64,000 nucleotides of DNA from Micropterus salmoides. Taxonomy: Eukaryota > Chordata > Actinopteri > Centrarchiformes > Centrarchidae. Shown piece after piece: positions 23,556-36,353 of this stretch; positions within the stretch are counted from its first letter, which is position 1, and each line of letters opens with the position of its first letter. The stretch lies in the NCBI RefSeq assembly GCF_014851395.1, contig NW_024041039.1, positions 4,306,112-4,370,111 on the forward strand, read 5' to 3'. The notes under the pieces were generated by a model. The model ran no database searches. It was not told where the DNA came from and worked only from the letters and a program-made list of their open reading frames with translations. The position numbers were made by a program, and so were the translations under genes.

Positions 23556-25796
23556 CCATGGCGCTGTCACTTTGGCTGCACCAGAGTTGATTTAATCAAC
23601 TCTGAAAGGAGAATTATTGTATTTTGTTTGGTATTTACACTTTTCCTGCATCAGTTGTGAAAATCTTTATTTTCTGCAGCCAGTTCAGAACACAGCAGCT
23701 GGATTTCAGCTTCATTTAACAGGAACATTACATTTACTCATTTTGCAGAAGCTTTTATCCAAAGCAACAACAACATACAAGCATCAACAGAGCATCAAAT
23801 ACAGCACGAGAACTACAACTGACAATACATGGAAGAGCTAATAGCAAATATCGCATCAATGGGCTAAATAAGGGAAAGAAGTTAGAGTTAACAAAAAGTG
23901 CAATCCTTACAGGATAATTGTGGGGGACAGAAGAAGAAGAGCACAGGAAGTGCATGTTAAAGGTTAGAGGTTTTATAAGAGGAAGTGTTTCTGCAGAGTT
24001 TTCAGGGGCTTCTTGAAGTTAGAGAGGGACGCCCCTGCTCTGATGGCGTGTGGTAGCTCGTTCCACCATCGTGGTGTCACAGATGAGAACAGACAGGACT
24101 GGGATTGCTTTGTGTAGGAAGGGATGGCAGAGCCAGGCGGCGTTCGTTGGAGGAGCGCAGCAGCCGAGTAGGAATGTAAACTTGTATTATGGAGTTTAGG
24201 TAGATGGGTGCAGACCCAGTAGTAGCTCTGTATGCAGCATTAGGGGCTTGAATTTGATGCAGGAGGCCACGGGGAGCCAGTGGAGGTCACTCAGTAATGC
24301 AGTGACATGAGTCCTTTTGGGCTGATCAAAAACAAAACGCGCTGCTGCGTTCTGAACCATTTGTAGGGGTTTCACCGCACAAGCTGTTATACCTGCTAGG
24401 AGGGCATTGCAATAGTCGAGGCGAGAGATAACCATGGTCTGTACCAGAAGCTGGGTGGCGTACTGAGTGAGGTAGGGGCGGATTTTCCTGATGTTGTATA
24501 GAGCAAAGCGGCACGACCGAGAGACAGCAGCAACACGGTCTGAAAAGGACAGCTGGTCATCAATCATGACCCCCAAGTTTCTCACCACCCTGGTTGGAGT
24601 GATGGTTGAGGAGTCAGTTTGTAGCTTGATGCTGTGGTGGATAGAGTACTTGGCTGGAATGACCAAGGATCATGTGATTGACTGTGTCAAAGGCAAACAG
24701 GATAAGAACAGGATTGGGCTGCAGCTTTAGCTGACCTTAGGGCTTCTGTTACAGACAGAAGAGCCGTTTCAGTAGAGTGGCCTCTCTGAAAACCAGACTG
24801 ATATGTTTCTATCTAGGAGGTCATTCTGTGAGAGGAATTCTGAGACCTGTTTGAAGACGGCCCGTTCAATAGCTTTGCATAAAAATGGTAGAAGTGAAAC
24901 TGTCCGATAGTTCTCAACTTCAGTAGGGTCGAGTGAGGGCTTTTTGAGCAAGGGTTTAACCTGAGCCCTTTTGAAAGTGGTCAGGAATGTTCCCGAAGCC
25001 AGAAAAGTATTTATCGCACCACGTAAGGAGATTTGGCTTGGAGGAGATTTGTAGGAATCGGGTCCAGTGGGCATGTAGTGGGACGGCTACGAGTCCGGAG
25101 TTCTGATACTTTGCTCTCCGTGAGAGGAGTAAACGAGGAGAGTGAAGTGCCATTGACCTGGGAGGACAAAGGAACAGATGTAACAGGACTGCTACATGTT
25201 AGTCTTGGTGTTTCCTGAGGGGGAAAATGGCGCAGAAGGGGGGTTATTCTAACTTTGGACAGGTTTGTGCGGCGGTGTTCATGAGAGAGAAAGAGGGAGC
25301 AAGTGAGAGGAGGTGCTGCATGAATATGTGCTCCTCAATACAAGCTCCTCCATCAAAAATGATTTTAAATACACCTAGTAAAAAAATTAGAAAATCAATA
25401 TGTGGCGGTCAGCGTTGATAATTATCCAAATTATAGGCTAATTATGGGAAACTCTGCTTTCACTACGACCCCCCTTCACCCCAAACAAAGCATCTCTCCC
25501 GACTTTGTAACTAGCCTAATATTTTATTCATAACAGCAGCAAGGAGTCTATTTTTGTTATGGCAGAAAATTGTGTTTTCCACAACAGTTTTTACAGAGCA
25601 TATAGCCGAGGCCTAACGTTTCTTAGCACCACCGGCTGAAATAAAAAAAATAAAGCAAGTAAATCCCGACTTTTAAACAGCTGTTTTTCTGCACATGTAG
25701 CCTGTTTATAAGAGCAGTTACAAAACGTTACATTAACGCCACTCTCTCTATGATGTATGTGAGTGTAAAGTCCATCATATGTGTTACTGGTGTTTA

Positions 25797-25855
25797 CTGC
25801 AGCCTCATGATGCCCAAGACAAATTTCCCTCAGGGGACAATAAAGTAGATCTTAT
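25797..25855 (+). repeat. Retroposon 3' tail
   Basis: 'gacaaatttccctcagggga' followed by caataaagtagatcttatc resembles the 3' end of an RTE/Rex-like fish non-LTR element. Short, non-coding. Confidence 0.35.
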
Positions 25856-25959
25856 CTCTCTCCCTCGTTCTCCTTTCTTCCTTTAGTTTTTGGCTAACAG
25901 CTGACATGAAAAACAAAGTCTGGTGCTGCTGACCTGCCACACAGTCGTGGATTCACGTC

Positions 25960-26098
25960 AAGGATAGTGCGTTCAGTAACGAGTACGGCAGCGATACTTA
26001 CATTAGTAACTGTAATGATATTACTGTTTTAGAAAAGTAATTAGTTACACTAGCCTACTAGTTACTGGGAAAAGTAACATTATTACAGCCCAACACTG
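25960..26098 (-). repeat. CAGTGTTGGG-type transposon end, inside the LINE
   Basis: Read on the minus strand it starts cagtgttgggctgtaataat with repeated gttac/gtaac motifs. It abuts LINE sequence at 26099 and so marks the right border of an insertion into the LINE. Confidence 0.55.
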
Positions 26099-27494
26099 GC
26101 CACGGGTGGGACTGGTTCTGGCGAGCAGGTTTGGTGGATAGAGGACACAGGCTATCCAGGCATGAGCTCAGTGTAGAGCACAGAGATTGTGCGGCATCAT
26201 TGACCTCGAGTGAGGAAAATGTGAGGGGAGGTAGAGCGGAGGCTACCGCTGAGGCAAAGTGAGTGGGAGACAGGTTGTGGCGGTGTGAGACATAAGGTGC
26301 TGGAACAATGGGCTGTTCCTGTAGGCGGATGAAATAGTGGTCAGACATGTGTAGAGGTGTGACTGTAAGGCATTCGGTGGCACAGTTTCAGACAAGAACG
26401 AGGTCCAGCACCTTGCCAGCTTTGTGCGAACCCGTGTTAGATCAAAGGACTGAATCAGAGACAGGAAGCCTGCTGAGTTTGATTTGTATCAGTGAATGTT
26501 CATGTCAACGAGGACAAGTAACGAACAGTCATGTTCTGGGACTGAAGACAGCAGCGTGTCCAGCTCGTCCACAAAGTTACCCACTTGTCCTGGTGGACGG
26601 TCACAATCACAGACCTTTACCGGAACGGACAGCAAGTCAGCATGATATTCAAAGGAGGCAAACTGATTTGGGGGAAGCAGCTGTGTGAATTTTCCATTTG
26701 GAACGAGCATTTAACTCTAGTAACAGTCTCCTCTTTATTATATCTGATAACAATATAAACTGCAAATAAAGAAATGTTCACCACTTTAGTCTACATTGTG
26801 TTTGTGATTCCTTCATGTACTAACAGTGTCATAATGGAAAGTGAATATTCTTTACTATGAATGTTCTGCCTCTACTAGTAGAACCACCTCCCTCCTCTTG
26901 TCCCCTTCTAGTAGTAAACCTTCCCTCTGGAGGACCTCTAACCTTCCAGTGTCATGTTACGTCAGGCAGGGAGCAGATAAAGCAAGGATTCAGACAGAGT
27001 GCGAATTATACAGTGACAATCGAGGGGTCAACTTTTTTTCCAGGTCGTAAAGGAAACAGCAGGTGTTTGCCTCAGTGAACTGAAGTCTTATCCTGCATTC
27101 AGACCAAACATATTTAAAAAAGCAAATTTAATCTTTTCAACGCTTTAACGCGAATAAACACAACTCACCATTACTACAGCTGTATGAAACCAAAGTAAAC
27201 ATTTTGTTGGGATTCAATTGCAATAAACTAAACTAAATAAATCAAACTGTTTGATTTGTTAAAGATATGAATTCATGCTTTCTCAGGTCTGACAGCAAGT
27301 CAGCAGGACAACAACTTCTAAAAGGTTTGTTTTCTGAATGGAGTTTGGATCGATCAGGGCTTTGCTACGCTAATTTGTTCACAGTAAAGTACAACAATAG
27401 CTGGAATAAAATTACAGACACATATTTTCTGAACTCACCAGGTAGTTCAACCTTCTCGCTTTCTTTTCTCCAAGTAATGCAGTGTTTTCTGTTC

Positions 27495-27665
27495 ATTTAT
27501 TCATTTATTTTAGCTTTTATCCAAAGCGACTTACAATTGCTATATATGTCAGAGGTCGCACGCCTCTGGAGCAACGAGAAGTGTCTTGCTCAGGGACACA
27601 ATGGTGGATGGGTCACAGTGGGGGATTGAACCAAAGGCAAGTGTCTCAGCCACTGCTCCATCACC
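27495..27665 (+). repeat. Fish SINE/MITE-like repeat
   Basis: 'tttagcttttatccaaagcg' and the following 'acttacaa', 'cttgctcagggacacaatgg' and 'ccactgctccatcacc' blocks are the hallmark of a very widespread teleost repeat. The same insertion is in the duplicated segment at 53868-54050, so it predates the duplication. Confidence 0.7.
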
Positions 27666-29778
27666 CCTTCTAACAACAACAGTGAAACCAGATTTGCACG
27701 GAAGCTAGCTGCTGAGAAGCTCCAGTGAAGATAAATCAACGTTGTCATCCGCAAAACTAAAGTGAAAAGCTAATTTAATAAAAGCAGTTTACTCCGAGCT
27801 CCTCCCACGGGTAAACGGCGTAGTTGTCAGAGTGTAATCCAAACCGACCGCAGGTGTTTATTTGTCCAAAAGCTGCAGCGCTGCATTTGGGTCTGTCCTC
27901 AACTTCTCCAAGTGTAGCAGCTCTCCGCCGACCAGCGGCATTTCAATCCCCCGCTCTGCCCGGCCCTCTCCACACAACGCTCTGAATCTGTCGGTGATGT
28001 CAGGATGATCTCAACGCTGATAGGCTACAGCGACTTAGCATCATGCGACTTTCTCGCTCGAGTTGAAAATGTTCAACTCACGCAAAGGCCTTCTCGTTGC
28101 CGGCAGCGCCCTCTTCGCACCCCCCGACAGGAAATCGCAGCGCTATGTGTCTTTGCATTGACTTTGTATGTAAACGCAGCGCCCACAACACTCACTTCGC
28201 TTTTGGTCTGTAAGCACCTTTACAAAGTTACAATCTCCTTGTTTGTTTAACGTAATGTCTGCAGTCTGTAGATGAGGATGAATCAAGTTCACCAGTTCAT
28301 GGGTGCCACAAACAGGAGTCACCAAGTATTGTAGAAAGTCAGACCCACACAATGCTGAACCAGAACCAAAGACACTATCATAAAATACAGTCTGCATTAT
28401 CATCTCTAATTCATAATTCTTATCATTTCAAGTTTTAACTTTCAACTTACTCTTTTCTAAGCAAACATCTCATTTCCTCTAGCTCATGTTAACTGTGAAT
28501 GAAATGTAATCTGCGTTCAATAAAGTAGTAGTCATACATGTGAAACAACAAACCTGGATTTGAACATTTTTCAGTTACCTAGCCAGGTAAAACTCCCAAA
28601 TTCCAGAGTGAAAACAAATGGCGTGCTTATTGTAAAACACAGGCGAGCCAACACTAGACAAAAAGGAATACACACACTTAAATACCCAAGAGAGGTGGAG
28701 GAAACGAGACACAGGTGGAAACAAAAATCAACTCAAGGACAGGAAGTGAACTGACAAAGACCCATGAGGAAGGATTTAACAAAAGAAAACAGGAAATCAC
28801 CAAACTCACAACCAAAACTAGGACATCCAGGGGTTAAAGTAGTTTTCATCAGAATTTGATAAACGCCTGTTTGTCTCATGTCCACATTCTCACCAAAACA
28901 CTTCCTATTCAGCTCAGTCAGGAGAGACTTAAATGAAAAAGAGGCTTAAAGAGGAATTAAAAGGAAAAGGAACAGGAGAGTTTAAGAAATGTGAGAGGGA
29001 TGTATGGCCTACCTGGTGGAGGGGCTGTGACCACAGAGGCCAGAACCAGAATGGATGTGAAGGGCTCAGTGGGATCACTGAAGACTGCTTGATCCACCAG
29101 CTGCTGGAGCGAGAGAGGGAGGGAGGCCTGGAGCTGGAGTGATGCTGCAGTCTTTTATCTGGTCGGGGTCCTCCAGGAGAGAAAAGACAGTTTGAAAGTT
29201 TGACAGCAACAATATGATTGGCTCACAGAGGTTGTGGCAAATTCTGATTGGTTTAACTGAAAGAATGAACGCCCTCAATCTAATGACGGAGTTGGAAGCA
29301 GAAAAAAGGAAGAGAGGGGGCGGGGGAGAAATAGAGTCAGCATGAACGATGTCTTCCTGATTCAACTTCTGCTGAGCTTCAATTCTCAGAAAAAAGAGCT
29401 GCAAAGATAAAATGAGGAACCAGCAGATCTCAGAGCAGTAAAATATCATCTTATCTGTGTTCTTCAGCAGCTGCTACAGTATCACCATATTGCACCATGG
29501 ACATCAGGAGTCAGATTCTGGTGGGAGAGGAGTTTGACTCTTCACCTGTCTGTTCATGTGTGCTGTCAAACATCACCATGGATCCTGTCTGTTTTCTAAT
29601 AAACACTATCTGAAGAAAACAAGTTGCATCATTGCAAACATTTATTTTAACTAACAATCTTCACACCTTCAGCTTCCTCTTCTTCTTCTTTTCGCTTGGT
29701 GAAACACGTCATTGTCACAAATAGACCTGAATGAACAAAGTGTGAACTCTGATGGCTGCATCTCATGTTGCTGATCAA

Positions 29779-30054
29779 GAATTTGGGGTCTCTGTCAGTC
29801 ACTGTGGATGAGAGAAAACTACATTTCAAAAATGTAAAAGTGAAAATTGTAACTGAGTTTTTGGCTGTTTGGACATCGACAAGAAATTCAGAGAGACTGA
29901 AATCTAAAACAGACTAAAAGTCACTATGAGGAAGTGACATCATCCTAACCACAGGAAGTAGCTGCAGCGTCTCTCTACTAAAGCACTAGTTTAGAAACTC
30001 AGACAGTTCTGAGCACGAGAACAAGAGACAGAAGAAGGAGAGACTCAGAGAATC
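29779..30054 (+). promoter_or_regulatory. TATA-less promoter of receptor unit B
   Basis: Same motif order as unit A: GAGGAAGT (29928-29935), TGACATCAT, then AACCACAGGAAGT (29947-29959). Preserved exactly despite divergence around it. Confidence 0.6.
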
Positions 30055-32706
30055 ATGATGGTTGAGTTCAAATGGATTTCTTTATTTCTTACAGCGGTGC
30101 TTCAGTTTACAGGTAAGAATACATATATCACATATATAAATGGAAGGCACATTGTAAAAAATAACTTGATCAATATTATTAAAGATTCTTTATTAGCTAC
30201 ATTTGATTTAACTAAGAAAACCAAATCTGTTGTTTCTAATGTGGTGAGTTTAGTGAACTCTTGGAAACTAAGGATAAAGAAATAATCGTCACTAACTATG
30301 AACATAACAGACATTTTCTCATTTCACTTTATTTTTCATCATTTTCTCAACAGCAGCAGCTGAAAAACTTCCCCTCTCCTTCACTGTCAGAGTTGGAGAT
30401 GACGTCACTTTGCCTTGTGAAAATGTGATAGACGGTCAGCAAAATGTGAAAATACTACATGGCTCTTTGTTGGTTCAGGAAGCAGATCAACAGTAGAGCT
30501 GTTTGAACATGGGCAGATTGTTGAAAACGCCAAAGCTAAATCAGACAGACTGAGTGTTACAGAGAACTGTTCTCTGGTTATAAAGAAGGTCACAGTTGAG
30601 GATGTTGGTCATTACACCTGCAGAGTGGCCCAATCAAGACAAGTTTTAGACTCTCTGTTTCTTCTGTCTGTTATTAACAGTGAGTATTTCCATCATAATG
30701 TTTTCAGCTCAAACTGTCTTGTTAGAACAATATACTGAAACATTACAATAATTATGATCACAGTGATGAAGTTAACTTTACTCTTGTTGTCTTTCTCTCA
30801 CAATATCTCCATCTTCACCAGTGACTGAACGTAAGGACGCTGATAAGGTGACGTTAACCTGTTCTGTGTTGAAACATGGACAGTTCTGTAGACACACAGT
30901 GAAGTGGCTGTATGAGGGTAAAGATGTGGACAAAGATAACAAAGACATGAAGACATCACAGGCTGACTGCTACGCCACTGTGTCTTTCCTGGATTCTCAT
31001 TTTAGTTACAAATCAGAGTCTAACTTGAAGTGTGAAGTGACAGATGGTTACTCTGGAAAAGTGCAGCTGTTCACCTTCAGCCCTCAGTCCTCAGGTGAGA
31101 AAACAGGTGAGAATATGCTGAGCTGTTCAAGATGACTAAAACCACCAAAACATTTATTTATTTGATGATTTTTAAGATGACATTATTCTTTCTCATTTAG
31201 TGACAGCAGATGGTAAACATGACGGATTTTCTAACTGAACAGTTTTTTGGGTTGTGTTAATTTATTCATGCAGGTGACGCACAAACAACAACACAACAAC
31301 AACTACTGAAAACACAAAATCAGTTACAGCCACAACAACAACTAATGATGCTTCAACAAACTCTAGTGTCAGCCTCTATCTCTCCCCATAATAAACCTCA
31401 TTATTTTACTTTTATTTTATTCATTGTCTAATTTTTTGTTTTGCATGTTTCTACTTTTAGGCATTTTTATGGCAAAACATAAAATAATCAAAGCCTCTTT
31501 AATTAAGTCACTTTCTGGAAAGACAAAACTGACCATTCATTGTATAAAACAGAAAATGGGAAGTGATCGAGAAAATTATTATTGATATACTGATTTTAAT
31601 TGTATCTCTCCTCTTCTGAAGTCTGAATGTCAGAGCGACACTCAGCTGTGGGAGGAGATATTTTCTTATTCAGTCAGACGTCTTCACACAACACAAAATA
31701 ACAAAATAAGATGTCCTCTTTTATAGTCTTTCCAGGTTGGTGGTGGTTTGTTGCAGTTGCAGCTCTCTTAATAACTGTTGTTATTGTTGTTGCTCTCATC
31801 AGATGGAAGAAAACTAAAGGTGAGAGCAACCACAGATATTATAAACAAGAAGTTTGATGAACCTGGATTTTTATTGTTGAAGCTAAAGTCGACTCTCTTT
31901 TGTCTCTTCAGGAAAAAAACCCCAGATGGATGAAAACACTGTGAGTTTTACGGCTGAGTAATCAAATGTTTCTACAGTTATGACAGAGCTGAATCAGCTG
32001 CTCTCTGACAGAGTCATCCAAATCTAAACAGCCTTCACAGAGCCAGTGTTTGACCACATGGAAGTAGACTCTGTTTGTTTGTTGTTTTCAGGGACGGAGC
32101 TTAAACCCTGCAGTGAGTCCAGAAAGCAGTCAGGACACGGTGAGATCTCACACTACACCCAGGACAAAGTTACACTCACTGTTTTTAGATTTGTTGTTCA
32201 AAATGTAGCTCTATGAGACACACAGTGACTCTTGAATCTAAGTTCTTTCTGCAAGAGAAGAAGTGGGGAGTCTGATGATGCAGCTGGACGACACCAGAAC
32301 AGACCAGAACACAATCAAGTCCACATGTTACTGAGCAGCCATTATGTTGTCTTCTCTGTGTAGGCTGATCCTGAAGATGGTGTTTCCTACGCCTCCATCA
32401 GCTACACCAGGAAGACCAACAGTAAAGGCCGGGTAAGCTGTCTGATTGGTTCTAGTGATGATGGCAGTGAATGAAAACACTTCTCTCATTTAATGTTGTG
32501 TAATTTCTGTGTTGTGCTGTTTGTCTCTTTTCCAGGTTCTGGGTAAAGATGGTGATGATGAAGATGATGCAGTGACCTACAGCAGCGTGAAAGCTTCCTC
32601 TTCTTCTGCTGGAGCCTCAGCTGATCCCAGCGACCTCTACGCCACCGTCAACAACCAAACAAATAAGAGACCACAGTGTAGTTACAGCTCATATCATTAC
32701 AGGTAA
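30055..32706 (+). pseudogene. Unit B: two-Ig ITIM receptor, V exon frameshifted
   Basis: Exons: 30055-30112 (signal peptide, identical to A), 30354-30679 (V-set), 30822-31094 or -31106 (second Ig), 31736-31819 (TM), 31912-31940, 32092-32139, 32364-32432 and 32536-32706 (tail with VSYASI and VTYSSV). The V frame enters correctly but lacks a C at about 30445 (caaaatgtg; A has caaaactgtg), giving an early TAG. The same base is missing in unit D, so it is more likely a real ancestral lesion than a read error. A remnant of the stalk exon at 31274-31370 has lost its frame and donor. The old stop is destroyed by loss of one T, extending the tail by 17 residues to 32706. The rest of the gene is well preserved, so an isoform skipping the V exon (phase 1-1) could still be coding. 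Confidence 0.65.
30822..31094 (+). CDS. Second Ig domain exon of unit B
   Basis: 273 bp, phase 1-1, open throughout. It encodes ADKVTLTCSV (first cysteine), HTVKWLYEGKDVD (core tryptophan), and ESNLKCEVTDG (second cysteine), with two further cysteines (QFC, ADC), an Ig domain of C2/V-like type. Two alternative donors 12 bp apart (after tcctcag and after aaacag) keep the same phase. Confidence 0.8.
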
Positions 32707-34500
32707 TTTACACTGAGAACTGATAAATGTTTTATTATTTGAATTATTTTATGATAATATATGGGACATTTAGCTTGATGAACTTGCTGTCAGGCACTTT
32801 AATGTGCTAGTGCTGTGTTGTAGTTAAACATGTATTAGTTTTTACTGTTATTTCTGTATCAGCTGTTATTGTTTGAATGCAGTCATTTTAACATCTATAT
32901 TTCTGTAGAGGTTTAACACCTCCAGAGCTCTTTGCACCTTCTTCTTCTTCGTCTTCCTTTCATGTGGTAAACGGGTCATTGACACAAATACAAAGTGTGA
33001 ACTTGAGGCTCAGTGTGAATCTAAATATAGTTTATTCTAACTGTCATGTTTCAGAGGAAACTGGCAGTGGTGAAGCCGTTCCTACGAGTCAGAGACAGGA
33101 AATATAAAGACCAAGTTCAGTTTTACTTGATCCAGGCAGGCAGAGTCAGAACAGCAGGTAATAATGCTGCATTTGACACATGAAGTTGGATTTTCCCAGT
33201 TTCCAGTCGTAAATTCCAACTTGAACGCCCCCTTAAGGAGACAGAGTGTTACACACTTCTCTGCGCTTCCATTTCAGCTTTTACCAAAACTTCATAGTGA
33301 CGGCGTCTGCCCCCCCGACCATTTAAATAAATTAAATCAAAGATAAACTGAAGAGGAGCTGTGCATAAAACCCTAATAAAAGTTAAAACCACTGCTGTAA
33401 TAGTATAAAAGAAATTAAAGGTGTAAATGTATAAATAAATAACAGAATATGATGCAGTATTTAGCTGCAATTTTTGGACAATGCACGTTTGTTTTTTCTA
33501 TATTTAAATTGCAAATAAACGTTTCTCAAAGCATTTTTATTTGTTAGTTCACATTTCTTGGTGCAAGCTATTTTTCAGAACATTATTAACAAATGCTCTC
33601 AAAAAGTGATGTGGACAAAATCAGGCATTTCAAAATGTGGTGGGGACACATGTCCCCAGTGTAAATGACATGTTGATTCCACATTCAGACTTAAGAGCAC
33701 ATGAACACAGAAAAACTCAGAAGAATGACTTCACAACTCGGGAAATGGGACGATCTGAGTTTTAGTTACCCACTAGATGAAACTAAAACTTAAGTGTTTT
33801 TATCTGCTTTAAAACACGTCTGGTTGTTAGACCGGTTCAGAAGCAGCTCTGCATGACGACTGTTGGAGCCTTTAGATCTTTTTACAGCAGACGTGTTTAA
33901 TTGTCAGGACTCTGAAACTGAAGCAGCTAAATGGAATCCAGCCATCATTAATTGTTTAATTTAAATCTGTTTTCCTGCTGTGCTGTGTCAAAATGTCTTG
34001 TATGAAAAAAACAGATGTGTGTGTTTTGGTCAGGTTAGTATTGAATCTGGATATTTTCCCCTTCAGGCCAGTAGGGGCTGATTAATGTTATTGTGCAGGT
34101 CCTGACTGGGACATAATATAATGCTCCTGAACACTGAGTTGTTTTAGATCGAGGGAAGTTTCATCAACTGCAACAAGTCAAATTTAAGTTCTCTGCATCT
34201 CACACTGTGAAATCATCTGTGTTTGTTTACTGAAGCCATCAGTTAGCAGCAAGCCAGTAGGACTGTCAACAAATCCCACGAAAAGTACTATTAAAACCAG
34301 TCAGTGACCTTCACTGCTGCACTGGGTGACACGTTCTGAAGAAAACAACATTTATCTTAACCAACAATCTTCACACGTCAACTTCCTCTTCTTCTTCTTT
34401 TAAGGAGATGAAACTCGTCATTGTCACAAACACCGGACTGAACAAACTGTGAACTTGAGCCTTAATATAGTTTGTTTGTTTCAGTGTTAGTTTGGCTCAG
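32707..34500 (+). repeat. Downstream flank of unit B, duplicated after unit C
   Basis: 32560-33780 matches 36740-37866 and 34290-34500 matches 38428-38680, a tandem duplication at about 4.2 kb spacing. Parts also match the unit A flank (21190-22440). No gene. Confidence 0.85.
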
Positions 34501-34859
34501 TGCAGAAACATATTCCTTTGTCTCGTGATCAGTGACTTTGTCGTATGTGTTTGTAGATGGTGGATCTTTGTCAGGCTGCTGTGACCTCTGACCTCTGATA
34601 TCTTTACTGTTGGCTGCATCTCTATGCTGATCAATAATTTGGGGTCTCCGTCAGTCACTGTGGGTGAGAGATGTTACGACCCCTCCCCCTTCCTGCTTCC
34701 TTCTCCTGCAGGAGGCTGCAGGCAGGGAGGCTGATTGGGCAATCACCTGTGCAGCTCTCTTCAGAGCTTATTTAGCCAGGACTGATCAGTGTTTTGTTCT
34801 CTCTCCTCCTAAGTCAGCGTCTGACTGGGTTTGTTTTGTGTCTTTTTGGTTTATCCTGA

Positions 34860-34920
<61 letters not shown>
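34860..34920. repeat. (CA)n microsatellite inside the 5' LTR
   Basis: About 60 bp of pure CA. The truncated 3' LTR ends before the matching position, so it cannot be compared. Confidence 0.95.
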
Positions 34921-34923
<3 letters not shown>

Positions 34924-35819
34924 ATCCATTCACTGCTGACACAACTGATATTCATACTTTTCCACACAACATATTTTTGGTGATCATTTGACCCTTCTTT
35001 TACTTTTATTATAAATCCTACCATTTGCGTGCAAACCTGTTGTGTCTCACCTCCTTTTTGTCACGGGCTAAGAGCTGGCTTGTGACAAGTGGGGGCTCGT
35101 CTGGAACTTGTTGTTATTTGGTGTTGATCGGCTTGTTTTGTGTAGCATCCAGCTATTTTGGTATTTGTTTACCAGTCTGTGAGGTAAATGTCAGGTTTGG
35201 TTAGGTCAGTTAAAGCTCCGTAGGAGAGAGGTTCATGGTCCTTTTGTCAGTGGTTTAGCTCTGCTGGCTGAATTTGTTTTGTTGGACCTTAGCTGGGTTT
35301 TCTAGTGTGAGCAGGAGAACTTTCCCCTGTTAGGCTTAACAGCGATTTCCCTTCGTGGTGTGGTGGTTTAGGTGGCGGTGAACGTGGGTAGAGCTTTGCT
35401 CGGGAGCACCTCCGCGGCTGTGACGGGGTCACTGGCTTTCTGGTTGCCCTTTTTCACCCCACTGGTTTCGAGTGCATAAGTACCCTCCACAATTAGCTGC
35501 ACGAAGACTAGGGGGGAGTTGGCTAGATAGTCATTGTTGAAGTTAGCATGGGTATAGGGGGAGTCTTCTGCTCAGGTAGCCCAGGGTTTTATCTGTAATG
35601 GAGGGCGTAGTGCATCATTTAAAACTGACACCTGCCGATATTGTCGTGCCAACGGTCATTGGAAGAATGATGCCCCGTGTTGAAAGTAGACAGGCTGTTT
35701 CTTCAACCATACAATTTAGACATACGCCATTTTAATGCCATGTGTTTCTTTTCCTATTCCTCTACTCTCTTTGTTTGTTTCCCTGTTCTTCCTCTTAAAG
35801 TGCTTGTTTCATTTATTTA

Positions 35820-36079
35820 ATTTATATTTTATATATTATTTTTTAACACACACACACACACACACACACAAGCTTACCGTTTTATTTATTTATTTATTTT
35901 AATTTTTAATTCTTCATTTTTTTAACACACATATACGCTTTGATTGCTTTACGCTTTAATTACTTGTTTAATTAAATGTATGGGGTTGATTGTTCTTATG
36001 TTGTATGTATGATGCTTTGGCAATATTGTTGTTACACATTCATGCCAATAAAGCTAATTTGAATTGAATTTGAATTGAA
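35820..36079 (+). repeat. Retroposon tail inside the LTR element
   Basis: AT-rich with a (CA)n patch, ending in gccaataaagctaatttgaa and a ttgaattgaa repeat tail, as at the end of fish non-LTR retroposons. Probably nested in the LTR element's interior. Confidence 0.45.
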
Positions 36080-36353
36080 TGCAGCTTGATTAGTAAAGTA
36101 TGGCACATGGGTAATGTGTTGATAAATTATGGATCAGCTTGATTATATTGTAACATAAATGGTTATGAGTGTATATTGTACTGCTAACTGCTCTATGCCA
36201 TATTCAAGGTTCTTAGAAGAACCTTGTTCTTAAGGGGGGGATGTTACGACCCCTTCCTTCTCCTGCAGGAGGCTGCAGGCAGGGAGGCTGATTGGGCTGC
36301 ACCTGTGCAGCTCTCTTCAGAGCTTATTTAGCCAGGACTGATCAGTGTTTTGT

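Larger units (their letters stand above)
23735..26710 (-). mobile_element. L2/CR1-type LINE, minus strand, interrupted
   Basis: From high to low coordinates: endonuclease domain end (26710-26489, with LLVLVDMNIH), the remainder of the endonuclease (SDHYFIRL near 26340), an inter-domain linker, then an interruption (about 25219-26098). Next comes the start of reverse transcriptase (FKRAQVKPLLKKPSLDP, ENYRTVSLLPFLCKAIERAV, 25000-24850), a deletion of the RT core, and the post-RT region (24666-24196: NLGVMIDDQLSF, RLDYCNALLAGI, LQMVQNAAARFVF, DLHWLPV). The 3' end near 23735 carries the cttttatccaaagc tail shared with fish retroposons. Multiple frameshifts; dead. Confidence 0.85.
27158..31116 (+). 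repeat. Segmental duplication, copy 1 (partner 53458-57463)
   Basis: About 4 kb nearly identical to 53458-57463, from 'aactcaccattactacagct' to 'gaatatgctgagctg'. It contains the upstream region, promoter and first three exons of unit B and of unit D respectively. Differences are mostly substitutions and short deletions in the second copy. Conserved short frames in it (27267, minus 28403, 28560, 28933) are not recognisable proteins. Confidence 0.9.
34672..36353 (+). mobile_element. Old LTR retroelement, internally deleted, 3' LTR truncated
   Basis: The 5' LTR (34672-35087) starts TGTTACGACC and ends TGTGACA and contains a (CA)n tract. It is followed by a primer-binding site complementary to tRNA-Pro (tgggggctcgtct, 35090 onward). 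The internal part is only about 1.15 kb, where a full element would be many kb. It has no pol or env; one degenerate nucleocapsid zinc-knuckle-like patch lies near 35640 with a stop right behind it and altered spacing. A polypurine tract (36232-36241) precedes the 3' LTR (36242-36353), which stops after about 112 bp where receptor sequence begins. An ERV or Ty3-type origin are both possible; it is defective. Confidence 0.85.

Noticed and set aside
27267..29142. Short frames conserved in both duplicated copies (27267/53577, minus 28403/54768, 28560/54925, 28933/55298)
   Set aside because: Conservation follows from the recent segmental duplication; no domain or coding-type substitution pattern is visible.
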